From Fimenecus sp045631225 (GTDB lineage Bacteria > Bacillota > Clostridia > Oscillospirales > Acutalibacteraceae), in NCBI GenBank assembly GCA_045631225.1, contig JAZQUG010000025.1, positions 1-64,000 on the forward strand: DNA of 64,000 bases, given 5' to 3'. Position 1 is the first letter of the stretch; each line of letters opens with the position of its first letter. A model generated the notes under the pieces. That model did no database searches, had not been told where the DNA came from, and was given only the letters and a program-made list of their open reading frames with translations. Made by a program: the position numbers and the translations under genes. This document shows, piece after piece, positions 61,918-64,000 of the stretch.

Positions 61918-63189
61918 TTATATTTTCTTTGTCAATTTTCCGTAAACAACGCCTAATTTTTTGCTGTAGAATTTGCGTTTTTTCTGTTCATCTTCGGTGA
62001 GCTTTTCTTCGATAATCGACTTCTTAAGGCTTTCCATATTGCCATCGTCAAGGATGAATGCCTGAGTTAAGCATATGCCACCTTTGCCTTTAAGCTGTGC
62101 ACGGATATAACAGGAGATTTTGTCAGCATATTCGCCTAATTGAATTGTTGATGTGATTTCTCCGTCAGCATCGATAGTTGTTGTTTTTATTGTTTCTCCG
62201 TCAGCAATCCAGTCAATCTCACTACAGTTAATACCTTTGATTGTGATTGTGTCAGTATCATCATCCACTTCGATTCCGATAACACGAGGACAAGGTCCGT
62301 GACCGACAAAGTCTTCACCCAATTCGTTTTTAGCATAACGGGCAATTGAGAAAAATGTACCTGTTTCCATAGCGTTGCGAAGAGTATCGAGAGAGTATTC
62401 AGGAAGAATAAAGTCCATAAATGCTGTATCAATCTGGTCAACCTGATGTGCATCACTGTTTGAGAAGCCGAAAACCTTGCGACCATAAGGAGTAAGGAGT
62501 TTCAAAAGCTCATCCCAGAGAATACGGTCGCTACGATTTGGAATATCGTACATATTGAGAACTTCAATACCCATACAGGATGGATATTTTTTTAGAAGAT
62601 TTGCAAAGAAATGAATGTTCTTTTCTTCTTTTGCACAGTTTGGATTTTTCTTTGCCTGTAAAAGGTCTGTGGGGTGGTTGATATGGGAAATGCCACCACT
62701 TTTTTCAATAAGACTCATTGGAATTTCATAGTCGAATTCAAGTCCCTGAACACCTTCGTAAGCATTGTCAGTAAAATATCCGTTTACATGGTTTTTCATA
62801 ACTGTAAACATATTACACTCGATAGCGTTCGGAACATCCTCGAGTCCGCGTGTTTTTGTTCTTAAGTTGTTTTTGGTTTTGTATGTACCTTTTTTAATAG
62901 CCTTGTACTGTTCTTCTGTAAGGTAGCTTCGTTGACCGTGCCAGAGATACTGGAAGTTGAAGAAAGGAATGTGTGTAGGCTCTTCATTCCAAGGTTTACC
63001 TAAAATACCATGCTCTGCAAATGCAACAATGTCAAAATCATTGTCATAAAAGCCCTTAATCATATCTGTCATAGTATCGTTAGCATCACTATATGTGGAA
63101 TGTGTATGAAGATTTGTCTTGTAGTGATTTTCCATATCACTCAAAAGACTCATAACACTTTCATAAGGATTTTTGATTGTGTAACTCAT
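61918..63189 (-). CDS. PHP-domain metal-dependent phosphoesterase
   Basis: The PHP catalytic motifs are NLHTHSTYSDAND, AFAEHG, HINHPTD and GFSNSDAHQ, giving a three-metal phosphoesterase of about 423 residues. The N-terminal PHP domain (to about 285) is followed by a C-terminal beta domain (290-390), then a basic Lys-rich tail. Substrate is unknown; family members hydrolyse nucleotides, histidinol phosphate or DNA ends. It is monocistronic. Confidence 0.85.
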   Translation of the reverse strand: MSYTIKNPYESVMSLLSDMENHYKTNLHTHSTYSDANDTMTDMIKGFYDNDFDIVAFAEHGILGKPWNEEPTHIPFFNFQYLWHGQRSYLTEEQYKAIKKGTYKTKNNLRTKTRGLEDVPNAIECNMFTVMKNHVNGYFTDNAYEGVQGLEFDYEIPMSLIEKSGGISHINHPTDLLQAKKNPNCAKEEKNIHFFANLLKKYPSCMGIEVLNMYDIPNRSDRILWDELLKLLTPYGRKVFGFSNSDAHQVDQIDTAFMDFILPEYSLDTLRNAMETGTFFSIARYAKNELGEDFVGHGPCPRVIGIEVDDDTDTITIKGINCSEIDWIADGETIKTTTIDADGEITSTIQLGEYADKISCYIRAQLKGKGGICLTQAFILDDGNMESLKKSIIEEKLTEDEQKKRKFYSKKLGVVYGKLTKKI

Positions 63190-63246
63190 AGAAGCACCTC
63201 AGTTTCAGTATAATGTATATATTTTACTATAATGAGTATTGGATTG

Positions 63247-63390
63247 TCAAATTGTAATTTGTAGGGATGTTTTATTTGTAGGGGACGATGCCCACATCGT
63301 CCCGTTTGGGTTTAATGGTATCTTATTGCGGGCGGATGTGGGCATCCGCCCCTACGAATTGTCCACGATAAACTCCGATTTGTTGGGATT
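63247..63390. repeat. MITE-like palindromic intergenic element
   Basis: TGTAGGGG (63277) at one end and CCCCTACG (near 63350) at the other form inverted ends, enclosing GGGACGATG/CATCGTCCC (63282-63303) and GGGCGGATG/CATCCGCCC (63330-63351). The tail AAACTCCGATTTGT (63370-63383) also occurs at 28815-28828. No protein is coded. Confidence 0.7.
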
Positions 63391-63434
63391 CCTTGTTTTG
63401 CTCAGAATGACAATAAAAACATTATTAAAAACTG

Positions 63435-63462
63435 TTGACAAATGGATAATTTGTGATATAAT
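63435..63462 (+). promoter_or_regulatory. Promoter of infC
   Basis: TTGACA (63435-63440), 16 bases, TATAAT (63457-63462). Confidence 0.85.
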
Positions 63463-63469
63463 AACAGAG

Positions 63470-63632
63470 CAAAATAAAGCAGAACAGTTAAATTTTGTTC
63501 TCACCTTTCGGTAATCGGGCTGAATGGTCAATACATTTTCTTTTATAAAAAGATTGATTTGTATTGTGGTGGACAGAATTTTTCTGTCCACTTTTTAAAT
63601 TTCGCCCAATGGGCTATGAGAGGTGTTTATTT
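63470..63632 (+). promoter_or_regulatory. infC leader with terminator-type attenuator
   Basis: About 160 untranslated bases contain GTGGACAGAA and TTCTGTCCAC pairing (63571-63593) followed by TTTTT. That is a terminator hairpin before the infC ribosome site, as in Firmicutes L20-controlled infC-rpmI-rplT leaders. The L20-binding part was not resolved. Confidence 0.65.
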
Positions 63633-64000
63633 ATCAGTACCAAAGAATTGCAAATCAATGAAGAAATTCGCGACAAGGAAGTCAGAGTTATCACAGATGA
63701 CGGTGAACAGCTCGGTATTATGTCTGCAAAGGATGCTTTCAAGGAAGCAGAAAAACGCAGTCTCGACCTTGTAAAGATTGCCCCTAACGCTCAGCCACCT
63801 GTTTGTAAAATTATGGACTATGGTAAGTATCGTTTTGACAAGGCAAAGAAAGAAAAAGAAGCAAAGAAAAATCAGAAGGTTATTGAAACAAAAGAAATCA
63901 GACTTTCTGTAAACATTGATACGCATGACTTTGAAACAAAGGTAAATCATGCACTTAAGTTCTTGAAATCCGGTAACAAGGTAAAGGTTTCAATCCGTTT
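63633..64000 (+). CDS. infC: Translation initiation factor IF-3, 3' end outside window
   Basis: It keeps 30S subunits free and checks start codons. The frame reads ISTKELQINEEIRDKEVRVI, then MSAKDAFKEAEKRSLDLVKIAP, PPVCKIMDYGKYRFDKAKKEKEA and KEIRLSVNIDTHDFETKV (IF-3 hallmarks). No in-frame ATG precedes the conserved N terminus. The best start is ATC at 63633, 5-8 bases behind AGAGGTG, matching the known habit of infC to use rare AUU/AUC starts for self-control. The gene runs off the window. Confidence 0.92.
   Translation, partial: MSTKELQINEEIRDKEVRVITDDGEQLGIMSAKDAFKEAEKRSLDLVKIAPNAQPPVCKIMDYGKYRFDKAKKEKEAKKNQKVIETKEIRLSVNIDTHDFETKVNHALKFLKSGNKVKVSIR

Noticed and set aside
1..64000. CRISPR arrays, phage genes, rRNA operons or complete insertion sequences
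   Set aside because: No regularly spaced identical repeats, integrase, transposase, capsid or rRNA sequence was seen on either strand.

Overview
The window looks like a chromosomal segment of a low-to-mid GC, Gram-positive gut or rumen Clostridia (most likely the Oscillospiraceae/Ruminococcaceae side). The evidence is a T-box leader, strong AGGAGG-type ribosome sites, many TTGACA/TATAAT promoters, the SRP RNA-dnaX-ybaB-recR order, ywiB-argS, infC behind a terminator leader, and a scatter of plant- and host-glycan hydrolases. There is no rRNA, CRISPR array, phage module or complete transposon. The left end cuts a class II aldolase gene and the right end cuts infC.

Region by region. 1-5.9 kb: aldolase end, then a T-box-controlled operon for Asp/Asn-tRNA: an aspartyl-tRNA synthetase fused at its C terminus to GatC, a shortened divergent GatA, and GatB. 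6-10 kb: GH5 enzyme, AlaX-type tRNA editing protein, secreted GH43-like protein, small XRE regulator. 10-18 kb: heterodimeric ABC exporter, an orphan roughly 400-nt structured RNA with its own promoter and terminator, a DRE-TIM aldolase, and a MATE exporter overlapping a cytoplasmic GH43-like paralogue. 18-19 kb: tRNA-Pro(CGG) with a duplicated 3' end and palindromic repeats. 19.7-23 kb: ddl-ywiB-argS. 23-30 kb: secreted six-hairpin-like protein, a membrane-bound MerR regulator with a textbook MerR operator, a fructosamine-kinase-like protein, a two-gene operon (NifU-like scaffold plus GGGtGRT protein), and a GH26 mannanase-like protein. 30-34 kb: an anchored Ig-like protein and two Wzz/BY-kinase proteins with tyrosine-rich tails. 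34-46 kb: FAD oxidoreductase divergent from an acyl-CoA ligase, SGNH-SLH protein, glnA, GT-C-like membrane protein, secreted phosphoesterase, GPH symporter. 46-51 kb: duplicated LRR surface protein and a two-component system with a frameshifted response regulator, in a segment bounded by copies of the tmRNA 3' end. 51-55 kb: ssrA, smpB, recR, ybaB, dnaX, SRP RNA. 55-64 kb: GH20, glpK, a small toxin-like protein, OGG1-type glycosylase, Xaa-Pro peptidase, yqeG, rpsU, PHP protein, infC.

How it fits together: housekeeping genes for translation and DNA repair alternate with small islands for carbohydrate use and envelope functions. The strongest candidates for something undescribed are the covalent AspRS-GatC protein with its stripped-down GatA, the orphan structured RNA, the NifU-like/GGGtGRT pair, the membrane MerR, and the tRNA/tmRNA 3'-end duplications.
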